From Candidatus Avelusimicrobium pecoris (GTDB lineage Bacteria; Elusimicrobiota; Elusimicrobia; Elusimicrobiales; Elusimicrobiaceae): a stretch of 64,000 nucleotides of DNA. Below, in pieces: positions 23,408-33,415 of this stretch. The stretch lies in contig CACWMG010000001.1 of the NCBI GenBank assembly GCA_902761975.1, positions 8,340 to 72,339 on the forward strand, given 5' to 3'. Position numbers and translations under genes: made by a program. Each line of letters begins with the position of its first letter. Positions within the stretch are counted from its first letter, which is position 1. A model generated the notes under the pieces. It searched no databases and was not told the origin of the DNA. It saw nothing but the letters and a program-made list of their open reading frames with translations.

Positions 23408-23944
23408 CTAAATCACTTCTTGGGTGGGGATGTTTTTCAGGGCCGGGGTGTTTTCCCGGATGCCCTTGAGTGCTTTCACCGCTGTTACGTGCAAGGCAAG
23501 CAAGATTTTTTTATTCTTCTTTTCCAGTGCCTCTTTAATGCCCGCTAGCGTTTGCCCGGTAGCAAAAATATCGTCAATGTAAATATAGTGGGAGTACTTG
23601 GCTAATAGGTCGCCGTCAATTTCCATATCATAATCATCATATTCGTTGGTAATATGGAATACATAAGGCTTGTTGGGGATTTTCCCTTTTTTGCGCGCCA
23701 ACAACAGCGGCAAACCCAGTTTATAGGCCACCGGCGCCCCAAACAAAAATCCGCGCGCTTGTGGCGTGATAATGGCCGCTGTTTTAAGTGTAGCGGCCGG
23801 GATATTCTCCGTTACCAGGGCGCAGAGCTTATCAATGGCGGCCCGGAAACAGTCCGGGTCATCTAGCAGGCCGTTAATGTCAATAAAATTAACGCCCCGG
23901 ATGGGGAAATCCTTTACAATCGTTAAGCCGTAATTGGGTTTCAT
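23408..23944 (-). CDS. apt: Adenine phosphoribosyltransferase
   Basis: A 178-residue purine salvage enzyme that makes AMP from adenine and PRPP. The N-terminus has the APRT signature VKDFPIRGVNFIDI and LLDD; RGFLFGAPVA and ARKKGKIP are also typical. The PRPP-binding loop reads YIDDIFATGQT near residues 126-136, close to the usual VDDxLATGGT. Length is normal. It has its own promoter (plus-strand ATTATA, 23971-23976) and is divergent from the S10 operon. Confidence 0.9.
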   Translation of the reverse strand: MKPNYGLTIVKDFPIRGVNFIDINGLLDDPDCFRAAIDKLCALVTENIPAATLKTAAIITPQARGFLFGAPVAYKLGLPLLLARKKGKIPNKPYVFHITNEYDDYDMEIDGDLLAKYSHYIYIDDIFATGQTLAGIKEALEKKNKKILLALHVTAVKALKGIRENTPALKNIPTQEVI

Positions 23945-24035
23945 AAGTACCTTTACAAATCAACCCAATTATTATACAATATAAACAAGGAAAAAAGTGA
24001 TCTTTTATGTGCAAGGGTGAACGCACTAAAAAAGA

Positions 24036-24182
24036 TTCACAAATAACCAAATAATTTGGTATAATAATACTAAGTTATTTTTAAGGCAGTAATTTCCTAA
24101 CCCGTCCGACGGAGAAAAGGACAGGTGTGGGATTTTCTGCCGATAAATAATTTGTAGAAAATACTTAAGGAAAAAATTAAAA
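24036..24182 (+). promoter_or_regulatory. S10 operon promoter and leader
   Basis: TTCACA (24036-24041), an 18-base spacer and TATAAT (24060-24065). The leader of about 115 bases has inverted segments (GGCAGTAATTTCC... with ...GGGATTTTCTGCC) and ends AAGGAAAAAATTAAAA before the ATG. Autogenous control by L4 is known in some bacteria; no L4 target is recognised here. Confidence 0.6.
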
Positions 24183-24527
24183 ATGGCAGAAAAAACAGCT
24201 AAAAAAGCCAATGTAATTGGCCAAGAAAGAATCCGCATTAAACTGCGTTCTTATGACCACCGCATGTTAGATGCTTCCGTTACGCGCATTGTAGAAACCG
24301 CGCAAAAAACGGGTGCTATTGTGGCTGGTCCTGTGCTCTTGCCGGTTCGGATTAAAAAGTACACCGTACTTCGCTCCCCGCATACCGATAAGAAAAGCCG
24401 CGAACAGTTTGAAATGCGCATTCATAAACGCTTGATTGACTTAAAAAGCCCCACCTCTAAAACCGTGGACGAACTAATGAAATTAGATTTGCCCGCCGGT
24501 GTAGATGTGGCCATTAAAAGTAACTAA
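24183..24527 (+). CDS. rpsJ: 30S ribosomal protein S10
   Basis: A 114-residue S10 (also NusE in antitermination) and first gene of the S10 operon. The conserved [17 protein letters not shown] and [18 protein letters not shown] segments are clear. There is an N-terminal extension of about 14 Lys/Ala residues relative to E. coli. Confidence 0.97.
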   Translation: MAEKTAKKANVIGQERIRIKLRSYDHRMLDASVTRIVETAQKTGAIVAGPVLLPVRIKKYTVLRSPHTDKKSREQFEMRIHKRLIDLKSPTSKTVDELMKLDLPAGVDVAIKSN

Positions 24528-24544
24528 GGAAACTGTAAACACGT

Positions 24545-25336
24545 ATGACAGAAGAAAATAAACAAGCTGCTGGTGCCCAAGAGGCAACACCTGTTGCTGA
24601 ACCGGCCAAAGCAGAAACTGTCAAAGAAGCTCCGGCTACGTTTCGTTTCGTAATCGGCGAGAAAGTGGGCATGACCCAGCTCTTTGATGAAAAAGGCAAC
24701 CTGCATGGTGTATCCGTTGTAAAAGCGGGCGATTGCAAAGTTGTGCGTGTCAGAACCCAAGAAAAAGACGGCTACAACGCCGTTTGTGTGGGTTTTGGCG
24801 AAGTGAAAGAAAACAAACTGAATAAACCTGAATTAGGCTACTTCAAAAAAGCCAATGTGGCCCCGGTAAGACACATGAAGGAATGCCGTGTCGCCGACGT
24901 GGCTGGCTTTGAAATTGGCCAAGTCATTTCACTTGAAAAAATCTTTAAACCTGGCGATTATGTAGACGTGCAGGGCAAAATTAAAGGCCACGGCTTTGCC
25001 GGCGGTATGAAACGCCACGGCTTTGCCGGCCAACCGGATTCGCACGGTCAGTCTGACCGCAGCCGCGCTCCGGGGTCTTTAGGTTCTCGCCGCTCTTTGG
25101 GTAAAGTAATTTCCGGTCAACGCATGGCCGGCCATTATGGTACCACCACCCATACAGTAGCCAAGATTGAAGTTATTAAGGTAGATAACGAAAACGGACT
25201 TTTATTCTTAAAAGGTTCCGTTCCGGGGGCCCGCGGGTCTATCGTTTCCGTCTTAGAAACTTCCAAATACAAAAAACACTATGTAGCGCCGCAGCAGAAC
25301 AAGATCTCTGCTTCTAAGGCCGCTAACAAGAAGTAA
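24545..25336 (+). CDS. rplC: 50S ribosomal protein L3 with an acidic N-terminal extension
   Basis: A 263-residue L3 that organises the 23S 3' domain near the peptidyl-transferase centre. The canonical start GEKVGMTQLFDE begins at residue 38. The 37 residues before it are Ala/Glu-rich, and the usual length is 205-220. The central RHGFAGQPDSHGQSDRSR loop is conserved. The start is supported by the short gap to rpsJ and by AGGAAAC upstream. Confidence 0.96.
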   Translation: MTEENKQAAGAQEATPVAEPAKAETVKEAPATFRFVIGEKVGMTQLFDEKGNLHGVSVVKAGDCKVVRVRTQEKDGYNAVCVGFGEVKENKLNKPELGYFKKANVAPVRHMKECRVADVAGFEIGQVISLEKIFKPGDYVDVQGKIKGHGFAGGMKRHGFAGQPDSHGQSDRSRAPGSLGSRRSLGKVISGQRMAGHYGTTTHTVAKIEVIKVDNENGLLFLKGSVPGARGSIVSVLETSKYKKHYVAPQQNKISASKAANKK

Positions 25337-25348
25337 GGACTTGGACCT

Positions 25349-25981
25349 ATGGAAACAAAAGTTTTAGATTTGAAAGGAAAAGAAAAAGGGACGATTTCCC
25401 TGCCGGAATCTTTGTTCGGCGTGAAAGCCAACCCCACTTTCTTGCACGAAGTCATTACCGCCTTCTTGGCTAACCAAAGAAGCGGTACGGCGGACGTGAA
25501 AACCCGCGCGGAAGTATCCGGCACGGGTAAAAAACCGTGGAAACAGAAAGGTACCGGCCGTGCCCGTCAAGGGTCTTTGCGTGCCGTACAATTCCGCCAC
25601 GGGGGTGTTGCGTGGGGTCCTACTCCGCACTCCTACCGCCAGGACTTACCGGCCGCTAAACGCCGCACTGCGTTAGCGATGGCCTTGTCCACCAAACTCT
25701 CCGAAGGCAACATTGTGGTATTGGAATCGTTGAGCTTCAAAGAGCCCAAAACCAAAGCCTTCGCCGAAGTGTTGGAAACCTTGGCCGCCGGGCGCAAACC
25801 GTTGGTGTTGGATAACTTCGCCGACAAAAACGCCCAATTAGCTTGCCGCAACGTAGCAGGCTTGACCCACATGCAAACGCAAGATATTAACGCGTATGAA
25901 GTATTAAACAGCTCCAAAGTGATTTTCACCAAAGACGCTGTGGATACGCTCACCAAAACGTTTGCTAAGGAGGCCAAATAA
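25349..25981 (+). CDS. rplD: 50S ribosomal protein L4
   Basis: A 210-residue L4, which lines the exit tunnel. The tunnel loop region is visible as KPWKQKGTGRARQGS followed by RGG-type VQFRHGGVAWGP. Length is normal. The stop codon overlaps the rplW start codon (TAATG). Confidence 0.97.
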   Translation: METKVLDLKGKEKGTISLPESLFGVKANPTFLHEVITAFLANQRSGTADVKTRAEVSGTGKKPWKQKGTGRARQGSLRAVQFRHGGVAWGPTPHSYRQDLPAAKRRTALAMALSTKLSEGNIVVLESLSFKEPKTKAFAEVLETLAAGRKPLVLDNFADKNAQLACRNVAGLTHMQTQDINAYEVLNSSKVIFTKDAVDTLTKTFAKEAK

Positions 25982-26277
25982 TGTCCGGCGCTTACGATAC
26001 CCTTAAAAAGCCCCTCTTAACTGAAAAGAGTTTAATTGAACGCGATACCCACAACCGCTATGGTTTTATCGTGGGTAAAAACGCGTCCAAAGGCGAAATT
26101 AAAACCGCGGTGGAAAAAATCTTCAACGTAACCGTTGTAAAGATTAACACCATTTCCGTCACGGGTAAGACCCACCGTATGGGTCGCTTTGAAGGCAAAC
26201 GCCCCGATTACAAAAAAGCGTTTGTAACTTTGAAAGAAGGCGATAAAATCGAAGTGGTAGAAGCCACTGCGAAGTAG
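25981..26277 (+). CDS. rplW: 50S ribosomal protein L23
   Basis: A 98-residue L23 at the tunnel exit, docking site for trigger factor and SRP. It contains LLTEKS near the N-terminus and FKKAFVTL-type residues near the C-terminus ([14 protein letters not shown]). Normal length, translationally coupled to rplD. Confidence 0.96.
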   Translation: MSGAYDTLKKPLLTEKSLIERDTHNRYGFIVGKNASKGEIKTAVEKIFNVTVVKINTISVTGKTHRMGRFEGKRPDYKKAFVTLKEGDKIEVVEATAK

Positions 26278-26297
26278 AGAAGGAGAAACTACGAACT

Positions 26298-27137
26298 ATG
26301 CCTATTAAATCATTTAGACCTTACACCCCCTCTCGCCGCACGATCACGGTGTCGGATTATTCCGATATCACCAAGACCGCGCCCGAGAAACGCTTGACCA
26401 AGGGTCTGCGCAAAACGGGTGGAAGAAACAATACCGGTATGGTCATGGTACGCCACATTGGCGGCGGCCACAAACGGGCTTACCGGCAAATTGATTTTAG
26501 AAGAGAAAAATACGGCGTACCGGCCAAAGTCGTTTCTGTAGAATACGACCCGAACCGCAGCGCGCGCATTTGTCTTTTAAATTACGCCGACGGTGACAAA
26601 CGCTACATCTTGCAACCCGTAGGCGTACAAGTGGGCGATACGCTCATGTCCGGCCCGACGGCTGATATTAAAGTGGGTAACTGCCTGGCTTTGAAATATA
26701 TCCCTGAAGGTACTTTTATCCACGCGATTGAACTAAAAGTCGGTAAAGGGGCGCAACTGGCTCGCAGTGCGGGTTCCCAAGCGCAACTGATGGCTAAAGA
26801 AGCCGGATATGCCCACATTAAAATGCCGTCTGGCGAAATCCGCTTAGTCCCCAGCGATTGCTGTGCGACCATCGGCCAAGTCGGCAACGTAGACCATGGC
26901 AATATCGTTATCGGTAACGCCGGGCGCAACCGCCACTTGGGCAACCGCCCGACCGTACGCGGTAGCGCAATGAACGCGGTAGATCACCCGATGGGTGGTG
27001 GCCGCGGTCATGGTAAAGGCGGCAACATTCCGCGCTCTCCGTGGAACCAACCGTCCCGCGGTTTGAAGACCCGCTCTACCAAGAAAGCGTTTAGCTGGAT
27101 GATTGTCAGCGACAGAAGAAAAAACAAGGTTAAATAA
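26298..27137 (+). CDS. rplB: 50S ribosomal protein L2
   Basis: A 279-residue L2, needed for subunit joining and near the peptidyl-transferase centre. The C-terminal [18 protein letters not shown] stretch includes the conserved active-site-proximal His. Length is normal. It lies two bases before rpsS. Confidence 0.98.
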   Translation: MPIKSFRPYTPSRRTITVSDYSDITKTAPEKRLTKGLRKTGGRNNTGMVMVRHIGGGHKRAYRQIDFRREKYGVPAKVVSVEYDPNRSARICLLNYADGDKRYILQPVGVQVGDTLMSGPTADIKVGNCLALKYIPEGTFIHAIELKVGKGAQLARSAGSQAQLMAKEAGYAHIKMPSGEIRLVPSDCCATIGQVGNVDHGNIVIGNAGRNRHLGNRPTVRGSAMNAVDHPMGGGRGHGKGGNIPRSPWNQPSRGLKTRSTKKAFSWMIVSDRRKNKVK

Positions 27138-27139
27138 GT

Positions 27140-27424
27140 ATGGGAAGATCAACTAAAAAAGGTCCGTTTGTAGACTTAAACCTGTTGGAAAAAGTTCAAA
27201 AAATGAACCAGTCCAACGAAAAGAAACCTATTAAAACATGGGCAAGAGCGTGCACGATTGTGCCGGAATTTGTGGGCCACACCTTTTTGGTGCACAATGG
27301 CCGCAAGTTTCTTCCCATCTACGTTTCCGAACGTATGGTAGGTTTTAAGCTCGGTGAATTCTCATTCACCCGGTTGTTCAAAGGCCACGGTGGTATTACA
27401 AAGGATTCCACCGCCTTGAAATAA
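27140..27424 (+). CDS. rpsS: 30S ribosomal protein S19
   Basis: A 94-residue S19 of the 30S head. It starts [11 protein letters not shown] and contains [21 protein letters not shown] in shortened form around residues 37-57. Length is normal. Confidence 0.97.
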   Translation: MGRSTKKGPFVDLNLLEKVQKMNQSNEKKPIKTWARACTIVPEFVGHTFLVHNGRKFLPIYVSERMVGFKLGEFSFTRLFKGHGGITKDSTALK

Positions 27425-27440
27425 GAGTTGAGGATTTACT

Positions 27441-27800
27441 ATGGAAGCTTGTGCAAAAGCTAAATTTCAACGCTACGGCAGCCGCCGTGTGAACCTGGTG
27501 TTGGACCAAATCCGCGGTAAAAACGTAAAAGCGGCCGAAGAGGTATTGCCCTTTGTCGCTAAACGCACCGCCGAATTGGTAGCCAAAACCTTACACAGTG
27601 CTGCGTCTAACCTGCAAGTCAAAGCTGGTAAAAAGCTGGACTTCAGCCACGTCTATATTAAAGAGGCGTTTGCGAACTTAGGCCCCAGCGGCCACCTTCG
27701 CAGAGTGCAACCCGGCCCGCAAGGCCGCGCGATGCCCTACAAAAAGAGCATGTGCCATTTAACGGTCATTGTGACCGATGAAAAGAAAGGAGGCCGCTAA
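27441..27800 (+). CDS. rplV: 50S ribosomal protein L22
   Basis: A 119-residue L22, whose beta hairpin lines the exit tunnel; the hairpin residues here (about 82-100) read [34 protein letters not shown] near the N-terminus is typical. It lies three bases before rpsC. Confidence 0.96.
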   Translation: MEACAKAKFQRYGSRRVNLVLDQIRGKNVKAAEEVLPFVAKRTAELVAKTLHSAASNLQVKAGKKLDFSHVYIKEAFANLGPSGHLRRVQPGPQGRAMPYKKSMCHLTVIVTDEKKGGR

Positions 27801-27803
27801 TTT

Positions 27804-28532
27804 ATGGGACATAAGATTCATCCCCGGTCTATTCGTTTAGGCTACATCCAAGATTGGCGCTCCCGCTGGTTTGCGCCGAAAAATATGCCGGCGCTCATTT
27901 TAGAAGATGCCCAAATCCGCAAACACATTGACGGCAAATTCGAAATGGCAGCTATCAGCTACGTCGGTATTGAAAGAGCCGGTGCGTTCTTACGCGTGAA
28001 CATTCACACCGCCCGCCCGGGTGTGGTGATTGGTAAAAAAGGTGCCGATATTGAGGCCCTTCGCAAAGAATTAGAAGCCATGACCGGCAGCAAGACGTTT
28101 GTCAACGTCATTGAAATTAAAAACCCGGAAACGGACGCCCAATTGGTAGCGCAAAACATTGCCCAACAATTGGAAAAACGCGCCCACTACGGTGCCGCTA
28201 TGAAGAAAGCCATTGAAAAAGCGCTTTCCGGCCGCGCCCTGGGTATTAAAATTATGGTATCCGGCCGTTTAGGCGGTGCGGAAATTGCCCGTACGGAATG
28301 GAAACGTGAAGGCCGCGTACCGTTGCACACCTTGTGCGCCGATATTGATTACGGTTTCACCGAAGCCAACACCATCAGCGGTAAAATTGGTATTAAAGTG
28401 TGGATTTTCAAACGCACGCACTTCGCCAAATCTCCTAAAGAGATTATGAACGAACTGAAAAAACACCGCGACATGGAATCCGGCGCGACCGAAGGTGCTG
28501 TGGAAGAAGCAGCCCCGGCAGAGGCCAAATAG
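27804..28532 (+). CDS. rpsC: 30S ribosomal protein S3
   Basis: A 242-residue S3, part of the mRNA entry site. It has the KH domain with TARPGVVIGKKGADIE near residue 68 and the C-terminal domain ending IKVWIF. The last 20 residues form an Ala/Glu tail. Slightly longer than the E. coli 233. Confidence 0.97.
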   Translation: MGHKIHPRSIRLGYIQDWRSRWFAPKNMPALILEDAQIRKHIDGKFEMAAISYVGIERAGAFLRVNIHTARPGVVIGKKGADIEALRKELEAMTGSKTFVNVIEIKNPETDAQLVAQNIAQQLEKRAHYGAAMKKAIEKALSGRALGIKIMVSGRLGGAEIARTEWKREGRVPLHTLCADIDYGFTEANTISGKIGIKVWIFKRTHFAKSPKEIMNELKKHRDMESGATEGAVEEAAPAEAK

Positions 28533-28544
28533 AGGTAACGAACT

Positions 28545-28955
28545 ATGTTGATGCCGAAAAGAGTAAAATATCGTAAACCCTTTAGCGCCCCGCGCATTAA
28601 AGGCAACGCCAAACGCGGGACCGAAGTGGTCTTTGGGGAATATGGTTTAAAAGCCTTGGAACCCAAATGGATCACCGCGCGCCAAATTGAAGCGGCCCGT
28701 ATTACCTTGTCTCGTTTCATTAAGAAAAAAGGTAAATTGTGGATCCGCATTTTCCCGGATAAAGCTATCACCAAACACCCCGCCGAAACCCGTATGGGTA
28801 AAGGTAAAGGTGCGCCCGAATACTGGGCTGCCGTGGTAAAACCGGGCCGTATTTTGTTTGAATTGGAAGGTGCCAGCGAAGAAGATACCAAACGCGCTAT
28901 GCGCCTAGCTTCGGACAAACTTCCGATTAAAACCAAATTGGTAACCAGAAGGTAG
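28545..28955 (+). CDS. rplP: 50S ribosomal protein L16
   Basis: A 136-residue L16 near the A site. It starts [11 protein letters not shown], matching the family start, so the first ATG is kept. [21 protein letters not shown]-type residues lie at about 80-102. Length is normal. Confidence 0.97.
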   Translation: MLMPKRVKYRKPFSAPRIKGNAKRGTEVVFGEYGLKALEPKWITARQIEAARITLSRFIKKKGKLWIRIFPDKAITKHPAETRMGKGKGAPEYWAAVVKPGRILFELEGASEEDTKRAMRLASDKLPIKTKLVTRR

Positions 28956-28958
28956 TTT

Positions 28959-29165
28959 ATGAAAACCAATCAAAAAGCTGATTTAAAAAAGAAATCTTTA
29001 GCCGAGCTCAATGAAGCCCTCGGCAAAGCGCAAGAAAAGAAATTCAACCTTCTTTTCAAACACAGCACCACGCCACTGGCTAACCCCATGGAACTAAGAG
29101 CTGTAAGACGTGAAATCGCCCTTCTGCAAACCATTATCAACCAGAAGGCCGCTGAAGCGAAATAG
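28959..29165 (+). CDS. rpmC: 50S ribosomal protein L29
   Basis: A 68-residue two-helix protein near the tunnel exit. The KSLAELNEALG and RAVRREIALLQTI segments match the family. Normal length, three bases after rplP. Confidence 0.95.
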   Translation: MKTNQKADLKKKSLAELNEALGKAQEKKFNLLFKHSTTPLANPMELRAVRREIALLQTIINQKAAEAK

Positions 29166-29174
29166 AGGTTTAAT

Positions 29175-29444
29175 ATGGAAAACAAAGAAACCCGCGCTCA
29201 ACGCAAAGTGCTTACCGGTGTAGTAGTGTCCGACAAGATGGACAAAACCCGCACCATTAAAGTGGAACGCTTGGTACATGATGCACGCTATGGCAAAACC
29301 TTAAAACGTGCTTCCAAATTCCACGCGCACGACGAAGCGAACACCAGCAAACTGGGCGACAAAGTAGAAATTATGAGCACCCGCCCTGTTTCTAAAACGA
29401 CCAAATGGCGTGTTTCCAAAATTGTGGAAAAAGCCAGAGCATAG
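29175..29444 (+). CDS. rpsQ: 30S ribosomal protein S17
   Basis: An 89-residue OB-fold protein. RKVLTGVVVSDKMDKTRTI followed by HDEANTSKLGDKVEI and TRPVSKTTKWRV is the standard S17 pattern. Confidence 0.97.
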   Translation: MENKETRAQRKVLTGVVVSDKMDKTRTIKVERLVHDARYGKTLKRASKFHAHDEANTSKLGDKVEIMSTRPVSKTTKWRVSKIVEKARA

Positions 29445-29471
29445 TTTAGTAAACTAGGAGTTACTTAACGT

Positions 29472-29840
29472 ATGATTCAATTAAGAAGCATCCTCAATGT
29501 GGCCGACAACTCCGGCGCCCGTAAAGTACAATGCTTTAAGGTGCGCGGCGGCCACCACCGGGATATTGCAACCCTCGGGGACGTGATTATGTGCTCCGTA
29601 CGGGATGCAATCCCTACTTCCGCCATTAAAAAAGGCGACGTGGTACGCGCCGTTGTAGTGCGTGTAGCCCGTGAAAAAAGACGCAAAGACGGTTCCTATA
29701 TTCGCTTTGATGACAACGCTGTTTGCATCATTAACGATAATGGCGAACCCAAAGGCACCCGTGTATTCGGCCCGATTGCCCGTGAATTAAGAGAAAAGAA
29801 TTTCTTAAAAATCATTTCTCTGGCACCGGAGGTAGTATAG
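29472..29840 (+). CDS. rplN: 50S ribosomal protein L14
   Basis: A 122-residue L14 at the subunit interface. It starts [18 protein letters not shown] and ends SLAPEVV, both hallmarks. It lies two bases before rplX. Confidence 0.98.
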   Translation: MIQLRSILNVADNSGARKVQCFKVRGGHHRDIATLGDVIMCSVRDAIPTSAIKKGDVVRAVVVRVAREKRRKDGSYIRFDDNAVCIINDNGEPKGTRVFGPIARELREKNFLKIISLAPEVV

Positions 29841-29842
29841 GT

Positions 29843-30151
29843 ATGAACGTGAAAACGAAAGATACCGTGCTCATTTTAGCCGGTAAAGACAAAGGCAAAA
29901 AAGGCGAAGTGAAATCCGTCAACCCGACCAAAAATACCGTAGTTGTGGCCGGTGTGAATATGGTTTCCAAACACCAAAAGCCTTCTCAAAATAAGCAAGG
30001 CGGCATCGTGCAGGTAGAAGCCCCCATCCACGCCTCCAACGTGGCGGTGGTCTGCCAAAAATGCAAAAAAGCCATGACGCCTAAAGTGCAAATTACGGCC
30101 GACGGTAAAAAAACCCGTGTCTGCCGCAAATGCAACGAAGCAATTATCTAA
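29843..30151 (+). CDS. rplX: 50S ribosomal protein L24 with a zinc ribbon
   Basis: A 102-residue L24 that starts 50S assembly. A KOW motif is near the N-terminus (DTVLILAGKDKGKKGEV). The C-terminal part has two CxxC pairs (CQKC and CRKC, about 70-95), a zinc ribbon form found in many bacteria but not in E. coli. Confidence 0.96.
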   Translation: MNVKTKDTVLILAGKDKGKKGEVKSVNPTKNTVVVAGVNMVSKHQKPSQNKQGGIVQVEAPIHASNVAVVCQKCKKAMTPKVQITADGKKTRVCRKCNEAII

Positions 30152-30164
30152 TTAGGTACTGAAA

Positions 30165-30758
30165 ATGACTGCTAAAAAAGAAACCAAAGTAACTAAAGCG
30201 CCCGAAGGATACGTTCCGGCCTTGCAAGCGCTGTATAAAGAAAAAGTGCTTCCGGCCTTGCTCAAAGAAATGGGGGTAAAAAGCCCCATGGCCGCGCCGA
30301 AATTGACCAAAATTGTCATTAATATCGGCGTAAAAGAAGCCCGCGAAGATATTAAAGCGATGGAAATTGCCAAGAACGATTTGTCTGCCATCGCCGGACA
30401 AGCCGCGCAAGTGCGCCGGGCTAAAAAGTCCATTTCTAACTTCAAATTGCGTGAAGGCATGCCTATCGGCGTACGTGTTACCTTACGTGGGGCGCGTATG
30501 TACGAGTTTATGGAACGCTTTATTTCCATTGCTTGCCCCCGCATCCGCGACTTCCAGGGCTTCAACCCGAGCTTTGACGGGAGAGGCAACCTGAACTTGG
30601 GGATTAAAGAACACTACATTTTCCCGGAAATTGATGTGGAAAAATCTCCCAAAGCATACGGTATGAACATTACGTTTGTTACCACTGCCGATAACGATAA
30701 AACGGGCCGCCTGCTCATGGATTATATGGGCTTGCCGTTCCGCAAATCGGGTAAATAA
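30165..30758 (+). CDS. rplE: 50S ribosomal protein L5
   Basis: A 197-residue L5 that contacts 5S rRNA and the P-site t[38 protein letters not shown] (about 84-102) and MNITFVTTA near the end are typical. A Lys-rich N-terminal extension of about ten residues makes it slightly long. Confidence 0.97.
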   Translation: MTAKKETKVTKAPEGYVPALQALYKEKVLPALLKEMGVKSPMAAPKLTKIVINIGVKEAREDIKAMEIAKNDLSAIAGQAAQVRRAKKSISNFKLREGMPIGVRVTLRGARMYEFMERFISIACPRIRDFQGFNPSFDGRGNLNLGIKEHYIFPEIDVEKSPKAYGMNITFVTTADNDKTGRLLMDYMGLPFRKSGK

Positions 30759-30772
30759 GGAGCAAAGAACTT

Positions 30773-30958
30773 ATGGCTACGAAAGCATGGGTTGCAAAAA
30801 TGGCCAAAGACCAAAAATTTGCCGTGCGCTACCACAACAGATGCCAAATCTGTGGTCGTGCCCGCGGATATTACCGCGACTTTGGTCTGTGCCGTATCTG
30901 CCTTAGAAAAATGGCCCACCAGGGACTGATTCCTGGTCTTAAAAAATCCAGTTGGTAA
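30773..30958 (+). CDS. rpsN: 30S ribosomal protein S14, zinc-binding type
   Basis: A 61-residue short form (type Z). Zinc ligands are C24, C27, C40 and C43 (CQIC...CRIC). The ending LKKSSW is typical. No second long-form copy is in the window, and the short form is usual in zinc-replete lineages. Confidence 0.97.
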   Translation: MATKAWVAKMAKDQKFAVRYHNRCQICGRARGYYRDFGLCRICLRKMAHQGLIPGLKKSSW

Positions 30959-31029
30959 TTTAACAGGAGGAGCTGCCTAAGCGGGCCAACTCTATACGTA
31001 GAAAGTAGTTTGCAAGGGCAACTTAAAAT

Positions 31030-31422
31030 ATGGATCCAATCGCAGATTTCTTAACCAGAATAAGAAACGCTAATATGAAGAAAAAAGAAAAAGTGGATAT
31101 CCCTTTTTCTAAAATCAAAACTGAAATTGCGCGCATCCTCAAAGAAGAAGGATATATCGCCAATTTCAAAGCCGTCCACAACGAAACCAAGGGCGGCGTG
31201 GTACGGGTATTTTTGAAATACACGCCCGAAAATGAATGCGTCATCCAAGGTTTGCGCCGTGTGTCTAAACCGGGTTCCCGCGTTTACAGTGCGTACAATA
31301 ACATCCCGAAAGTACGCGGTGCGTTCGGTATTTCTATCTTGTCCACTTCCAAAGGTCTTATGACGGATGCACAAGCCAAAGAAGCCAAAATTGGCGGCGA
31401 AGTATTGTGCCAGGTATGGTAA
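31030..31422 (+). CDS. rpsH: 30S ribosomal protein S8
   Basis: A 130-residue S8, a primary 16S-binding protein and in E. coli the spc operon repressor. It starts DPIADFLTRIRNAN and ends GGEVLCQVW. It sits 71 bases after rpsN, the largest gap inside the spc cluster; that gap carries AGGAGGAGC and no recognisable gene. Confidence 0.97.
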   Translation: MDPIADFLTRIRNANMKKKEKVDIPFSKIKTEIARILKEEGYIANFKAVHNETKGGVVRVFLKYTPENECVIQGLRRVSKPGSRVYSAYNNIPKVRGAFGISILSTSKGLMTDAQAKEAKIGGEVLCQVW

Positions 31423-31431
31423 GGGGGAATT

Positions 31432-31983
31432 ATGAGCAGAATTGGTAAAAAAGTAATCAACATTCCCGCTAAAACCAAAGTGGAAATTAAAGATAACGTA
31501 ATTACCGCTTCCGGTGCATTAGGCTCTTTGTCCTACACCGTGCCGGCCGGTATTACCCCCAAATTGGACAACGGTACGCTCTCTTTCTCTATTGAAGAAA
31601 AAGACTTCAAAACCTTAAACGCTTTGCACGGTACTACCCGCGCCAACGTGTTTAACATTATTGAAGGCGTGACCAACGGTTTTACCAAAGTGTTGGAAAT
31701 CAACGGCTTAGGTTACCGTGCCAACGTAGCCGGTAAAAAACTCAATTTGGAACTTGGGTTTTCTCACCCGGTCAATTTGGATATTCCCGAAGGCCTCACC
31801 GTTACGGTGGACCCGAAGAGCGGCTTTGTTACCATCAAAGGTAGCAACAAGTTTTTGGTGGGCGATTTTGCCGCCAAAATCCGCCGCATCCGCCCGCCGG
31901 AGCCCTATAAAGGCAGCGGTATTAAATACCAAGGCGAACACATTGTACGCAAAGCCGGTAAGACCGCCGCGGGAGGTAAATAA
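31432..31983 (+). CDS. rplF: 50S ribosomal protein L6
   Basis: A 183-residue L6 near the sarcin-ricin loop. It starts [12 protein letters not shown] and contains [19 protein letters not shown] near the C-terminus, both diagnostic. Length is normal. Confidence 0.97.
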   Translation: MSRIGKKVINIPAKTKVEIKDNVITASGALGSLSYTVPAGITPKLDNGTLSFSIEEKDFKTLNALHGTTRANVFNIIEGVTNGFTKVLEINGLGYRANVAGKKLNLELGFSHPVNLDIPEGLTVTVDPKSGFVTIKGSNKFLVGDFAAKIRRIRPPEPYKGSGIKYQGEHIVRKAGKTAAGGK

Positions 31984-31985
31984 TT

Positions 31986-32351
31986 ATGGCTACTAAACAA
32001 GAAAGATATCAATATCGTAAAGACCGCAGCCGTGGGCACCTGCTCAAAAACGGTGCACACCGCCCGCGCTTGTCTGTTTACAGAAGCTTGAAATACATGT
32101 ATGCCCAAATTATTGACGACAACACCCACAGCACGTTAGTGTCTGCGACGACGTTGTCCAAAGAATTTGAAGGCAAATTTGAGACCTCCGCCAAGAGTAT
32201 TGAGGCCGCTAAGGCCCTCGGTGCCGCGATTGCCAAAAAAGCAATTGACAAAGGCATTACGGAAGTAATGTTTGACCGCGGTGGACGTGTCTATCACGGC
32301 AGAATTAAAGCGTTAGCTGATGCTGCCCGCGAAGCAGGATTAAAATTCTAA
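31986..32351 (+). CDS. rplR: 50S ribosomal protein L18
   Basis: A 121-residue 5S-binding protein. [20 protein letters not shown] and the ending [17 protein letters not shown] match the family. Length is normal; it starts two bases after rplF. Confidence 0.97.
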   Translation: MATKQERYQYRKDRSRGHLLKNGAHRPRLSVYRSLKYMYAQIIDDNTHSTLVSATTLSKEFEGKFETSAKSIEAAKALGAAIAKKAIDKGITEVMFDRGGRVYHGRIKALADAAREAGLKF

Positions 32352-32368
32352 GTAGATAGGTGAATTTA

Positions 32369-32941
32369 ATGTCTAACGAAGAAAGAAAAGAAGCGAAAGG
32401 CAAAAGAGCCGAGTTTCAAAAAGCCAAACCCGCGGTAGAAGGGAAAACGACGGTTATTAACGTCGCCCGCACCACCAAAGTAGTAAAAGGTGGTAAACGC
32501 ATGGGTTTCCGTGCCTTAGTTGTAGTAGGCAACGGGCAAGGCAAAGTGGGCGTAGCTATTGGCAAGGCCAACCAAGTACAGGCCGCTATCGCCAAAGCCG
32601 AAACGCATGCGCGCAAGCACATGATTACGTTCCCCATTGTAGGCGATACCATCCCGCACGAAGTAATCGGGAAATTTGGGGCCGCCTCTGTGTGGATGAA
32701 ACCTGCAGCCCCGGGTACCGGTGTAATCGCCGGGTCGGGCGCGCGCCTCTTGTTTGAAGCGGCCGGGATTAAAGACGTGCTTGCCAAAAGTTTGGGCAGC
32801 ACCAACCCGTGCAATTTAGTGTACGCCACCATGGAAGCTTTTAAACAACTTAAAAGCAAAGAAACCGTGAACGTGCTACGCGGCAAAGCTGAAAAAGTAG
32901 AAGTTGCCGCCGAAGTCAAGACGGAAGAAAAGGCCGCCTAG
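32369..32941 (+). CDS. rpsE: 30S ribosomal protein S5
   Basis: A 190-residue S5 at the mRNA entry site. The S5 signature [20 protein letters not shown] is near residue 40. I chose ATG 32369 after AGATAGG rather than the GTG three codons earlier. The C-terminus carries an Ala/Glu/Lys tail. L30 (rpmD), which normally follows, is absent: only 18 bases separate this gene from rplO. Confidence 0.96.
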   Translation: MSNEERKEAKGKRAEFQKAKPAVEGKTTVINVARTTKVVKGGKRMGFRALVVVGNGQGKVGVAIGKANQVQAAIAKAETHARKHMITFPIVGDTIPHEVIGKFGAASVWMKPAAPGTGVIAGSGARLLFEAAGIKDVLAKSLGSTNPCNLVYATMEAFKQLKSKETVNVLRGKAEKVEVAAEVKTEEKAA

Positions 32942-32959
32942 TGTGAAGGAGAATAGAAT

Positions 32960-33415
32960 ATGGTAACTTTAAATAAACTTTTCCCGAAACACGGTTCCCG
33001 CAAAGCCAAACGCCGCTTGGGTATCGGCCCGGGCTCCGGTTTGGGTAACTACTGCACCAAAGGGATGAAAGGGCAAACCTCTCGTTCCGGTAACACCCGC
33101 AAAGAAAGCAAAGAAGGCGGACAGATGCCGCTTATTCGTCATACGCCTAAAAGCGGTTTTTCCAATAAGGATTTTGCCACCCGTTACGATTATGTGAACA
33201 TTGGCTCCTTGGAAAAACTCTTTGCCGCCGGTGCCGAAGTAACCCCGGAAGCTTTGAAAAAAGCCGGTGCTATTCACTGCGCTTGCCGCGTGAAAGTGCT
33301 TGCCAATGGGACTTTAACCAAAGCCCTTAAAGTATCTGCTCATGGCTTTTCTGCCACGGCCAAAGCCGCGATTGAAAAAGCCGGCGGTACTGTAACCGTT
33401 ATTGAGAACAAATAA
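32960..33415 (+). CDS. rplO: 50S ribosomal protein L15
   Basis: A 151-residue L15. GSRKAKRRLGIGPGSGLG and GQMPLIRHTPKSGF-type residues are conserved. The TAA stop overlaps the secY ATG, a coupling seen in many spc operons. Confidence 0.96.
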   Translation: MVTLNKLFPKHGSRKAKRRLGIGPGSGLGNYCTKGMKGQTSRSGNTRKESKEGGQMPLIRHTPKSGFSNKDFATRYDYVNIGSLEKLFAAGAEVTPEALKKAGAIHCACRVKVLANGTLTKALKVSAHGFSATAKAAIEKAGGTVTVIENK

